Shown here piece by piece: positions 32,650 to 41,826 of a DNA stretch of 64,000 nucleotides. Under the pieces are notes generated by a model. The model saw nothing but the letters and a program-made list of their open reading frames with translations, was not told the DNA's origin and did not search any database. The stretch lies in the NCBI GenBank assembly GCA_029948255.1, contig JALIZF010001873.1:423501-487500 (forward strand), read 5' to 3'. The position numbers and the translations under genes were made by a program. Positions within the stretch are counted from its first letter, which is position 1. Each line of letters begins with the position of its first letter. This stretch comes from Telmatactis stephensoni (Eukaryota > Cnidaria > Anthozoa > Actiniaria > Isophelliidae).

Positions 32650-33945
32650 TCAGCTTTACTAAAAGCAAATATGTTTATGAGACGTTGTATACGATGTCTT
32701 TAAGTATCCTATACGTGAAACAGAATAAAAAATACTGATTACTTGCTACAAAATTGTACTAAAATAATACTTTTATTTTACTTTTATACTATTATTTTTT
32801 TCAATTTTATATATGGCCCCTCGCTTGTTATCATTCGAGCAACAATGTATTATGGACATTATGCTCTCTACATGCAATTTCCTCTCGCAAGCTCGAAACT
32901 CTATCACTGCGGAGTATCGTGACGAGATGTAACGTTTGTATTTCTTGAGCTCCAGTACAGTGTTGCAGACGCTCATGCATGGCCTTGTGCGCGTACACTT
33001 AAGGCTATATGAATTTTATTTGCGGCACATACAGCCTTGTTGTTCTCTCTCTCCCTAGGTAACATCAATTGTTTTGTGCTCAATAAAATGTTATTGACTT
33101 GCTTTTAGAAATGACACTTCACTAAAAACTTAACTAGCATGGTTTAATTTTAGTTAGCGGCCTCTGGCTGGACGCATTATTCACTTCATATCAACAAAGC
33201 GCATTATGATCGATTGACTGAGATCAATGAGTTTAGTTCCGTAGTAAAGTACAAGTTATTCTGTTTTTTTGTCTTCACCAATCATTAGCGATGTAACGAT
33301 ATTTAATTTACACGCACTAGTGAAAAAAAAAAGAGAACGTTTTTGGAAGAACGATGATTTTTGTGAATGGAACTAGCTCATGATCAACGCACGTTAATGA
33401 CCGCCAAAAACTAAGTCACTTTAATCCCAGCATGCATCGCGCAAATTGCACTCTGATGCGCGAACCACTGAACGAGTTTCGAAATTATATTTCAAGATGT
33501 TTATTATGGAAAACAAAGCCGACAAATGCCATAGGATCGGAAATGAAGGAATCCCATAGAGAAATCGAAACGGAGCGACACAACTCTTGTTGCCGTATCT
33601 TCGACAGTCCTCATAAATGATTCCTGCTTCGTGAATCTTGGCTCTTGCAGCTTGATCAGTTCGATCTCTTTGACCATTTTAATGTGCCCGGGCCATTTCC
33701 AGAACAAGCCAGATTCCAAGATCAAAATATACTCTAAGCAATCTTGGACAAGAAACTACGTTCATGAATTAACGAGGTGAGTTTACATTCTTGAACAATA
33801 TATCTCCTACATATTTATATATTTACTGTCGCGGTAAATGATATTTCATTTTAAATGGATTTGAATTTTGTATTTGAATTTTTTACAGACTGCATTTTAA
33901 GGCGCCATAGGCAGCCGCGCAGCTTACAATCATGAGTGAATAATT
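32650..33945. other. Probable intron of the CXC gene, non-coding
   Basis: No exon could be supported. An open minus-strand stretch near 33504-33725 has no family features. An exon joining phase 1 to phase 2 would be needed here or under the SINE. Confidence 0.3.
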
Positions 33946-33949
33946 AGTA

Positions 33950-34057
33950 TTTAAGACCAGACTGTTGAACCGGGAGACAATCCCCTACTCTTATGCGAAT
34001 AGTTCAACAGGTTCTTTAATGTCCCCCATATACAGGTTAAGGAAGGGATGGGAGACA

Positions 34058-34091
<34 letters not shown>

Positions 34092-34135
34092 CTGAAGGTC
34101 TAACCATTTGCAGATGTAGTTACAAAGGCAGCACC

Positions 34136-34174
<39 letters not shown>

Positions 34175-34243
34175 CCGGGGCTTGAACCCACGACCTCCCG
34201 CACGAAAGACCGATGCTCTACCAACTGAGCTAAATCGGGTGGC
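33950..34243 (-). mobile_element. tRNA-derived SINE
   Basis: On the minus strand the 5' end reads TTTAGCTCAGTTGGTAGAGC (A box, about 34215-34234) and GGTTCAAGCCCC (B box, about 34178-34190), followed by a body of about 220 bp (ACCTTCAGGTCTTCTCGG, ...GGTTCAACAGTCTGGTC). The clover-leaf cannot close properly, so it is a SINE and not a tRNA gene. It lies between two exon-like pieces of the OTU/CXC gene. Confidence 0.82.
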
Positions 34244-34334
34244 GGTTAAATCATGATTTACTAAATGGAATACATATTTATTAAACGAAGATAATTAATG
34301 CATGTGAGAATTTTCTAAAAAAAATTATTCTTAC

Positions 34335-34466
34335 CTTCCAGTGCTTTGGTAGAGTCGTAATGACCGGCCCCATAATAACGAAAGGCAATGTAGATGCTTC
34401 CTTGGTAGACCGTCTGATCAGGGATGAAGGGAATGTAAGGTCCAGAAGCATCGGGAATATATATAA
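34335..34466 (-). CDS. Exon fragment of an OTU-like cysteine peptidase domain
   Basis: Seen: a minus-strand frame PDQTVYQGSIYIAFRYYGAG followed by HYDSTKALE, ending at a strong donor (GGAAG|GTAAGAAT, exon end 34335, phase 1). The pattern of a hydrophobic strand, then Y-G-A-G-H-Y-D, matches the C-terminal catalytic-histidine region of OTU-like domains common in cnidarian and transposon proteins. Upstream the sequence turns into AT-rich repeat without an acceptor, so the exon is truncated. It lies upstream, in the same orientation, of the CXC exon at 32140-32626. OTU plus CXC in one transposon-associated protein is the likely reading, but phases show that at least one exon between them is missing. 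Alternative: an unrelated gene fragment. Confidence 0.4.
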
Positions 34467-34589
34467 TTGCATAATATGCAATTAAAATGTTATATATAAC
34501 AAAATAAAATATGCAAAAAGGTCTTTATGTATTAATAAATAAAAAGAATTAGAAAAATAATTATAATAAAAAAAATTAAAAAAATAATT

Positions 34590-35690
34590 AATCTAATACA
34601 CATAACGGAATTTAAGCAATTGATCAGTTGCTTAAATTCCGTTATGTACTATAGTATAAATAGTAATTTTTAGCAAATGATTTTATTTATAATACACATA
34701 ACAGAATATAAGCAACAAATCAATTGCTTAAATTCCGTTATACAAGAACAGAATTTATGCAACTAATTACTAGCTTAAATTCCGTTATGTATTTATATAG
34801 TACCAATAGTTATTTTAACTAAAAAATATTAATATAAACATAACGAAATTTAAGCAACTAATTTAAGCAACCTATTTTTTCACTGAAAACATTGTTGAGA
34901 ATACTATTTCCAATTAAGGTTGGAACTACATTTCAATTCAAGCAAACGAAGTATGGCTGTAAATCAAGTCGATAAATTATCGAACAGTTTGTACATTTAT
35001 TTTTATCTGACTATCCTGTGACAATGTTCGAACAATTTTGTGACCGTAACACGAACTTGACGGCTAGAGGTCAATAGGTGAATTGCTTAAATATTATGTA
35101 ACACAATGTTAGCAATGTAACAGCATTCTCAATTTCTAAAGTTTCTTGCTTAAATTTCATTATAAGAAATTCCGTTATATAAGAACATGATTTATGCAAC
35201 TGATTACTTGCTTAAATTCAGTTATATGAGAACACGATTTATGCAACTGATTACTTGCTTAAATTCCGTTATATAAGAACATGATTTATGCAGCAAATCA
35301 ATTGCTTAAATTCCGTTATATAAGAACATGATTTATGCAACTGATTACTTGCTTAAATTCAGTTATATGAGAACACGATTTATGCAACTGATTACTTGCT
35401 TAAATTCCGTTATATAAGAACATGATTTATGCAACTGATTACTTGCTTAAATTCAGTTATATGAGAACACGATTTATGCAACTGATTACTTGCTTAAATT
35501 CCGTTATATAAGAATGGAATTTATGCAACTGATTACTTGCTTAAATTCCGTTATATAAGAACACGATTTATGCAACTGATTACTTGCTTAAATTCCGTTA
35601 TATAAGAATGGAATTTATGCAACTGATTACTTGCTTAAATTCCGTTATATAAGAACACAATTTATGCAACTGATTCAATCCGTGGCGCAT
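34590..35690. repeat. 47-bp minisatellite
   Basis: Units of about 47 bp: TTATGCAACTGATTACTTGC, TTAAATTCCGTTATATAAG, AACACGAT. Regular copies run from 35155 to 35680 (about eleven). Degenerate and partly inverted copies extend back to about 34590. Two alternating subtypes (TTCCGTT / TTCAGTT) give a higher-order pattern. Confidence 0.9.
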
Positions 35691-35795
35691 TCCGATATTT
35701 CGTTTTCCCATTATTCACTCCAATAGAAAATGGGTGCATACGTAGCTATTAGCAAGAGACCATAATATTAAGAGAGCGAAATTCAGTATTGATGT

Positions 35796-36302
35796 TAGTC
35801 CAGTCCCAGACTCTCTTTCTTGCCGCTCCAGGACTCGCGGAGAAAGAGAGTCCAGTATAACTTGCATGCGCATGTCAGCTTAGTGACCACGCGATCACCA
35901 CATGAATGTGGTGATCGCGTGGTTACAAATCCTAAAGTCATCTAATGATTCAAGATGGCTGAAGAAGAAAGTGTTTTGTATACACGATATCAGTCTCATT
36001 TCGGAAAGCCATTTGTTGATTCAGTGAGCTATGCACTTGGAAAAACCAACCATAATCTTTTACCAAAGTTTGAGCAGTTACAGGCCATTTACGGATGGAC
36101 AGTTGTGAAAGACGTATTTGTGAATTTTTCGATACGCATCACTACCACTGCTACCAAACACTGACATTTGCATATTGCAAGCTCGCAAAATACTAATTAA
36201 TTAATTGATTGGCTCATTTTGCACATGCGCATGCAAGTTATACTGGACTCTCTTTCTCCGCGAGTCCTGGAGCGGCAAGAAAGAGTGTCTGGGACTGGAC
36301 TA
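35796..36302. mobile_element. 507-bp TIR element carrying a coding fragment, 9-bp TSD
   Basis: Inverted ends of about 80 bp beginning TAGTCCAGTCCCAGACTCTC. Target duplication TATTGATGT at 35787-35795 and 36303-36311. The interior carries a short ORF with RecQ-like sequence. The 9-bp duplication suggests a Mutator-like element. The ORF is either the relic of a larger parent or a captured host fragment (Pack-MULE-like). Confidence 0.8.
35955..36164 (+). CDS. Truncated RecQ-like helicase N-terminus inside a small transposon
   Basis: Seen: 69 codons from an ATG, MAEEESVLYTRYQSHFGKPF, then VSYALGKTNHNLLPKFEQLQ, then AIYGWTVVKDVFVNF. The segment resembles the stretch just before the Walker A motif of RecQ-family helicases, where a Gln-containing motif (here partly lost) precedes a KDVF/LVLPTGxGKS loop. 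The Walker A itself is replaced by unrelated codons and a stop, so no ATPase can be made. It lies centrally between 80-bp inverted ends. RecQ-like genes are abundant in cnidarian mobile DNA (known in general terms). The identification rests on a short stretch and could be wrong. Confidence 0.4.
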   Translation: MAEEESVLYTRYQSHFGKPFVDSVSYALGKTNHNLLPKFEQLQAIYGWTVVKDVFVNFSIRITTTATKH

Positions 36303-36429
36303 TATTGATGTTTGTGCGATGTTCGTGGCGCCTAAGGCTTTTTTTAGTAATTTCGCCATCACGCGCGCAAGGCACTTAAACAATATCGTGGAGTACAGAT
36401 CCAAATGGTCTACGTGTTAGAAATAAAAT

Positions 36430-37088
36430 AATGATTTGGATGAATTTTATGACATTTTTAATGTTCACAGACATGTTTCGAGGTACCGGACCTCATCCTC
36501 AGTGTGATTACAATTACAACGAATACAGCATTTATAGAAGATATTGCATAATAGAGAATGTGAGAATGCAAGGCATTAAATATTGAGACTTAAATTTACA
36601 TGCGAGACTTGTTGGTTTAAGCTGGGCATTTGCCATTTGATATGCATGGCTTCTTTTAGTTTGATAGTGTATTCAGTTCCCTGATCGATTATTTCAAAAC
36701 ACTTATCAGAACAAGCTTCTTTACATTCTGGTGATTTTGCTAAGTGTTTATATATATGGGAAGACTTATCACCCTTGAGATGTTCCCGGACACGTGTACT
36801 AAAATGCCTACGACTTTCGCCTAGGTAGCAAGAATTACATCTAGCACAAGTAAATTTGTACACAATGTTCGAGCGCAATTCTCTCGGGATTGAGTCTTTT
36901 ACACTATTAAGCATATTGTTGATTTTGAAGGTGTTGAAGACTAATTTGATATTCAAACCTCTACAGAATTTCTTAGTAAGATTGTTGACTTTGGTTTGAG
37001 TGATTTTGGAAAATTCTCCTATGTACGGTAATTTATAATAACGAGTCTCGGTGTTTGAATTTGGACTCTCTAGTTGTTTAGGATTACG
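36430..37088 (-). mobile_element. Penelope-like element, inverted 3' part with GIY-YIG domain
   Basis: The minus-strand frame 36956-36576 encodes the C-terminal end of a Penelope-type protein: SIPRELRSNIVYKFTCARCN, CYLGESRRHFSTRVREHLKG, KCFEIIDQGTEYTIKLKEAM. This is the GIY-YIG endonuclease (VYK ... YLG ... arginine helix), and the frame upstream remains similar to the plus copy to 37088. It is joined head to head with the RT part (37089 on). Such inverted terminal pieces are a known peculiarity of Penelope-like insertions. A hammerhead ribozyme lies 70 bp past the stop codon. Confidence 0.85.
36465..36507 (-). ncRNA. Hammerhead ribozyme of the Penelope-like element
   Basis: On the minus strand, 43 nt fold as a hammerhead. 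Stem I is TCACA with TGTGA (5 bp). The core box is CTGAGGA (fits CUGANGA). Stem II is GAGGT with ACCTC closed by CCGGT. Then come GAA, a two-pair stem III (AC/GT around AT), and cleavage position C before TGTGA. One extra T separates the core box from stem II, a departure from consensus that may weaken activity. Known: Penelope-like elements carry such ribozymes with very short stem III in their terminal repeats. Confidence 0.72.
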
Positions 37089-38294
37089 AGCACAAAAATA
37101 GACAAGAGAACACTATGCCTCCATTTCGACCTATTATCTCGTCTATAGGTAGTTATAACTATAAATTAGCTAAATTCCTTAGTAAATTATTATCACCTAA
37201 TATACCTACTGAATATAGTACACGTGATACATTCAGCTTTGTGAAAGAAATCAATAGTTTACATATTTCTAATCGATTTATGGTTTCTTATGATGTAGAA
37301 AGTCTGTTCACCAACATTCCTTTACATGAATGTATCACACTTGCGATAAAATACATCAGGAAAGGGAGCCCAGTCCTTAAGATCACGGATACGGAACTTA
37401 AGAATTTATTTTTCCTTGCTACCACTGGAACACATTTTTTGTTCAAGGGACGGTTTTATGAACAAACGGACGGTGTAGCCATGGGATCTCCACTTGCGCC
37501 GTTACTCGCCAATTTGTTCATGGGCCATCATGAAAAAAATTGGCTTGAGTCGTATAATGGACCTGAAGTATTATTTTATCGTAGGTATGTAGACGACACG
37601 TTCTGCTTATTTAATACTGAGAAAGACTCTGAAGATTTCTTGGAATTTCTTAACGCTCAACATGTCAACATACGATTTACAATAGAGAAAGAGGTTAATC
37701 ACACCTTGCCTTTTCTTGACGTTTACATAGATAATTCCAATGTCAACTTAACCAAAACATCAGTCTATCGTAAGAAAACGTTTGTCGGGTTATTTACAAA
37801 CTATCTTAGTTTTTCTCCTGAAATATACAAGATCAGTCTTATTAAGACCCTTATTGACCGTATATACAGAATTAATAATACCTGGTTAGGTTTGCATACA
37901 GATCTTGAGAATCTCAAGGGTTACTTGCTTAAGAATTGTTTTCCCTCACATTTAATCGATAAATTCATCAAGGGGTACCTCAGTAGGGCTCGTAATCCTA
38001 AACAACTAGAGAGTCCAAATTCAAACACCGAGACTCGTTATTATAAATTACCGTACATAGGAGAATTTTCCAAAATCACTCAAACCAAAGTCAACAATCT
38101 TACTAAGAAATTCTGTAGAGGTTTGAATATCAAATTAGTCTTCAACACCTTCAAAATCAACAATATGTTTAATAGTGTAAAAGACTCAATCCCGAGAGAA
38201 TTGCGCTCGAACATTGTGTACAAATTTACTTGTGCTAGATGTAATTCTTGCTACCTAGGCGAAAGTCGTAGGCATTTTAGTACACGTGTCCGGA
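37089..38294 (+). mobile_element. Penelope-like element, reverse transcriptase part
   Basis: Seen in one open frame from 37115: FRPIISSIGSYNYKLAKFLS, FMVSYDVESLFTNIPL (RT motif A), TDGVAMGSPLAPLLANLFM (motif B), YRRYVDDTFCLF (motif C, catalytic YVDD), LPFLDVYI, then the linker and the first part of GIY-YIG, stopping at STRVR where the MITE sequence resumes. Known: Penelope RTs are telomerase-related and coupled to a GIY-YIG nuclease; they make their own primer ends. The copy lacks the N-terminal region before the RT and the last 70 residues, so it is dead, but the RT core has no internal stop. The residues after STRVR in the frame (NRIGI...) belong to the MITE, not the element. Confidence 0.9.
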
Positions 38295-38430
38295 ATAGAA
38301 TAGGAATAGAATTTAAACGGTCCCTTCCGCGCGCACGTCAAAAATCCAATTCTATTGGTTGAGGGCCTTGCGCGCGCGACGGCGAAGTTACTAAAAATAG
38401 CCTTAGTCGCCGCGAACATCGCAATCAGCT

Positions 38431-38955
38431 ACGCCCGTTATTCAAGAAAATGGAGTGCTTGTCACCCACGTGTACTTGTGGATACTTCGTTAAAGCCCAA
38501 CATATCTTTAAAATGCCTCTTATTTATACAATTACGTCGCGTATTGTGCGAACCTTATTGGTAGTCTATTTCTGTATTTGGCCGTTCCGTTATCTCGTGG
38601 TTTTTGGTCATCGTCGATGTTTCGATGCGATATTTTGGCTCGTTTCTCCATGTTCAAGTCAAGCATCTCCCTCAAGCTGCTGTACAAGCATGAACGTTTA
38701 ATGTCTTTTAATTACAATATTTTTGTTTTAATTCATCGTTCAGGAGTTCAATATTTAGCCCATGTAATGTTTTGTAGTACTTTCGAGTAGTGAAGTGCAA
38801 TCAAATGATAGGAGTACAAGCACTAAGAGCATGCGGAATGTCCACTTTTTACGACAAAAATAGTGCAAATATGATTACAGAAAACAATAGTTTATCACTA
38901 TCTCGAACAATAGACGCTGTACGCTTTTAGTGTGACAAAATAAACTGTAGCATAA
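38431..38955. other. Non-coding stretch
   Basis: No credible gene or repeat. The overlapping short frames do not resemble any family. Confidence 0.3.
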
Positions 38956-38959
38956 CTTA

Positions 38960-39208
38960 AGACACTAAAGGCTGAAACATCGCGCGCAACACAGTGTTGC
39001 AGCGTGTGTCCACCCATTCCAATGTTTTGCGAAACGTTGCGCGCAACAGCCGCAGAAGCAGGATCGCGTTCTACTTCTGCAACTGTTCATAACTGGCGCG
39101 CAACAGTGCACGAGATGTTTCAGTGGTGGGCACACGGTACAACCGTGTTGCGTGCGATGTTTCAACAAATGTTTCGGGAAAAGTTGCACCGTGTGTCCGG
39201 GCCTTAAG
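38960..39208. mobile_element. MITE with GTTGCACCGTGTGTCCGGGCC end, copy A
   Basis: Rich in internal GAAACATCGCGCGCAACA and TGTTTCGGGAAAAGTTGCACC motifs in both orientations. The right terminus GTGTGTCCGGGCC is clear; the left terminus appears truncated. Confidence 0.6.
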
Positions 39209-39270
39209 ATACCTTGATTTCTTTTGTGTCTATCTTAAATTGTTACGGACACTACTTCACGGGTTTATTA

Positions 39271-39466
39271 AGGCCCGTACACATAGTGCAACATTTCTTG
39301 AAACATTTGCTGAAACATCGCGCGGAACACAATGTTGCAGCGTGTGTCCACTCATTCCAATGTTTCGCGAAACGTTACGCGCAACAGTCGCAAGGAAGTA
39401 GGATCGAGTTTTGCGGTGTTTCAGCAAATGTTTCGGGAAAAGTTGCACCGTGTCTCCGTGCCTCAA
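39271..39466. mobile_element. Same MITE family, copy B
   Basis: Ends GGCCCGTACACATAGTGCAAC and GTTGCACCGTGTCTCCGTGCC, about 195 bp. Internal sequence parallels copy A, 60 bp away in direct orientation. Non-coding; hAT-like by appearance only. Confidence 0.7.
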
Positions 39467-39469
39467 CAA

Positions 39470-40620
39470 TCACTCTATATGTGATGAAAATGGTTTGCAT
39501 GAGTGACGGAAGCAGAAGCAGAAATTAACATAAGCCCTTGCGGATAAAAGCTTCAAGGAAGCGGGAATGGCCTGGGAGTAAAATTCCTAGTTGAAAATAA
39601 AAGGCACGATGGAATGCCAGGCAATTCATTTTAAGTCGTAGGAGAATATCTGATTGGTCGGCTATGTTTTCATCTCTGCTTTTGTCTGATTTTCACATCG
39701 ACACATGAGTAACAGAAGTAGAGATTGAAGAAACTTTCCATTCCTTGTGCTTCTTTTTCCGCCTCCGCTTCCGTTGCTCGTGAAAACCAGGCATTAAAGA
39801 GGTTACAACTAATATGCAAATATATAATACTGTAAGTACTATTTTGTGCACTTTAAATACAATATTTTACAATAGATTTGGGAATATTTAGTCATCTATC
39901 TTTCACGGATTAAATGAAAGAACTCTATAGGAAGACTGTTTTAGCTATATTTTATTATTATATAATTGTATAATTAGTAGAACGATTGCACTTGACTAAG
40001 TTTACACTAGACGAAACGTTTCCAGATTCAGTCGTAACGAATCCTAGACATTTTAGTTTAGGATTTGTTTAACTGTTAACACACAGAACGATGAATATAT
40101 GAGTTAGATAATTGATCCGGTTTGGTGGCGTATCCAGAGATTTATTTGAAAACGTTGTAACGGGAAACTGTTATGGATCCATAAACCTAACTATTACTAG
40201 CTGTTTTCACGGTTTTATGACGACAACTGTAATGCTGCAAACGTATGTATGGTCTATTTGACCCTATTCCACAATTTCAGAGGTAAATTGTATAGTTGAG
40301 GAGAAGCCATATTTATTACACATGTCTCTTTACAAGTAACTAGACGCACATAGTGCGTTTACTCGTGCCCAAGTGGAATTCAGCTGTCTGACATAAGAAT
40401 AAATATGTTTTAAAGCCAGTTTGGTCACGTTTTGAGTTCGGTACTGAACGGTGGAATATTTGTCTGCTTATTCGCCGGCAAGCTGATTTGAACTCATGGA
40501 GGTATCGGTCTCGCTCCTAAATTTCCAATTAAAAAGGCAATTATATATGAGCTGCCTTTATGTCTGATATTATTAAGTAATTTTATAGCTGCTAGGGTAT
40601 TTTAAAAACAGCGATTCACA
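39470..40620. other. Non-coding stretch
   Basis: No gene, RNA or repeat recognised in about 1.1 kb. Confidence 0.3.
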
Positions 40621-40629
40621 TGTTAGTTG

Positions 40630-41238
40630 TAGCCTGCGTCACATCCGTTAAGTCCGTCTGCGAAATAACGAACAAATTAAACCGTGTTCTGAGACCCCCA
40701 GCAAATAGCAGGATTATAGATAATAGATCCTGATTGGCTGATGCATTTTTGAATTCTAACGAGACTCGTGATTGGCTCTATGATCACTGGTGTGTTTGTC
40801 TTCACCATGACAACACTTCCGTTAGATTTACCGTGATTATGAAAACACAGACAGATTTTTGAATCAAAACAACCTCCCAGTTACATACATCGATTGCCTG
40901 CTATAAAAGGAAACTTTCGAAACATTCCAATCGAACATGTTGCTAAATAATAGCCTTAGTTCAGAAAACATTCTCTCAAAGAGAAATTACGAGATTGACC
41001 CCGGGTCATGCTAGCAATAAAGTTTGTTAATAACTGGAGTCCATCAAGCTGTCAAAACATCGACACAACGAACATTAAACGAGCCAATCACGAGTCTCGT
41101 TAGAATTCAAAAATGCATCAGCCAATCAGGATCTATTATCTATAATCCTGTTATTTGCTGGGGGTCTCAGAACACGGTTTTGTTCGTTATTTCGCAGACG
41201 GACTTAACGGAGGAAAAGTCCGGATGTGACGCAGGCTA
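40630..41238. mobile_element. hAT-like MITE, 609 bp, 8-bp TSD
   Basis: Termini TAGCCTGCGTCACATCCG and complement. Duplications GTTAGTTG at 40622-40629 and 41239-41246. Arm similarity continues for about 170 bp per side (AATAACGAACAAA, CCAGCAAATA, CCTGATTGGCTGATGCA). No transposase. The 8-bp duplication supports hAT. Confidence 0.88.
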
Positions 41239-41246
41239 GTTAGTTG

Positions 41247-41779
41247 TAGCGTCACGAAAGCACACCGTCCTGTTTGGGTGACCTGTTTGACCTCTGTCTA
41301 TTTTCTTTGATATTTTAAAGTAGCTGTTGCTTTGTAATCATTGACTTTCTAATAGTATTAATTTAGTTTGTACGCCCAAAAATTTTAGCCATACCATTTA
41401 ATAACAGAGAGTAACATTGAAATACATTCTTGAATTTCTCAAATCGAAGAGCCAGACAATCGCCAGACAAGCTGTCGCTTGAGTCAAAATATATTGGAAA
41501 TTAAATCAAATTAAAAGACAGCTTAAAATGCTTCAAAACCAGAAAAAAGCATACAAAAAAATGAAAAGATAATATTTACTACATAACAAGGCGAAAAAAA
41601 AAATTCTTTTTGTTCCATGAGGATTACGAACCCGGACCCGTCTATTTGCTGTATACGCTGGTGTTACACGGCTCTAAATGATTGCCTGGGGTGCCTGTGG
41701 CTTGCCTCGTTTTCATGGCACATTCTCGACTACGACGATAGATTGAAAACGCAAACCTAGACTCGTGCCGGCCTAAAGG
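41247..41779. other. Non-coding stretch with weak B-box-like sequence
   Basis: No gene. A GGGTTCGTAATCC on the minus strand near 41625 resembles a polymerase III B box but has no supported partner. Confidence 0.25.
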
Positions 41780-41826
41780 CTAGTGCCCCATGGGACGATG
41801 TATTTTTAGAGAACAATATCGAACAA

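Larger units (their letters stand above)
35753..38430. mobile_element. Second copy of the CAAGAGACC MITE, split by two insertions
   Basis: Starts CAAGAGACCATAATA at 35753. The left arm is broken by a 507-bp element (35796-36302), and the centre by a Penelope-like composite (about 36430-38294). The remaining right part (38305-38427, GCGCGCACGTCAAAAATCC ... CCGCGAACATCGCA) lacks the terminal 60 bp. Compare the intact copy at 24632-24909. Confidence 0.75.

Noticed and set aside
33432..33725. Overlapping ORFs on both strands considered as the missing OTU/CXC middle exon
   Set aside because: No splice sites with the required phases (1 in, 2 out) and no cysteine pattern matching the flanking exons.
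34170..34243. Functional tRNA gene on the minus strand
   Set aside because: Promoter boxes are good, but the acceptor and anticodon stems do not pair and a SINE body follows.
39004..39528. Cys/Thr-rich ORFs on both strands
   Set aside because: They lie entirely within two GC-rich MITE copies and overlap each other in opposite strands.
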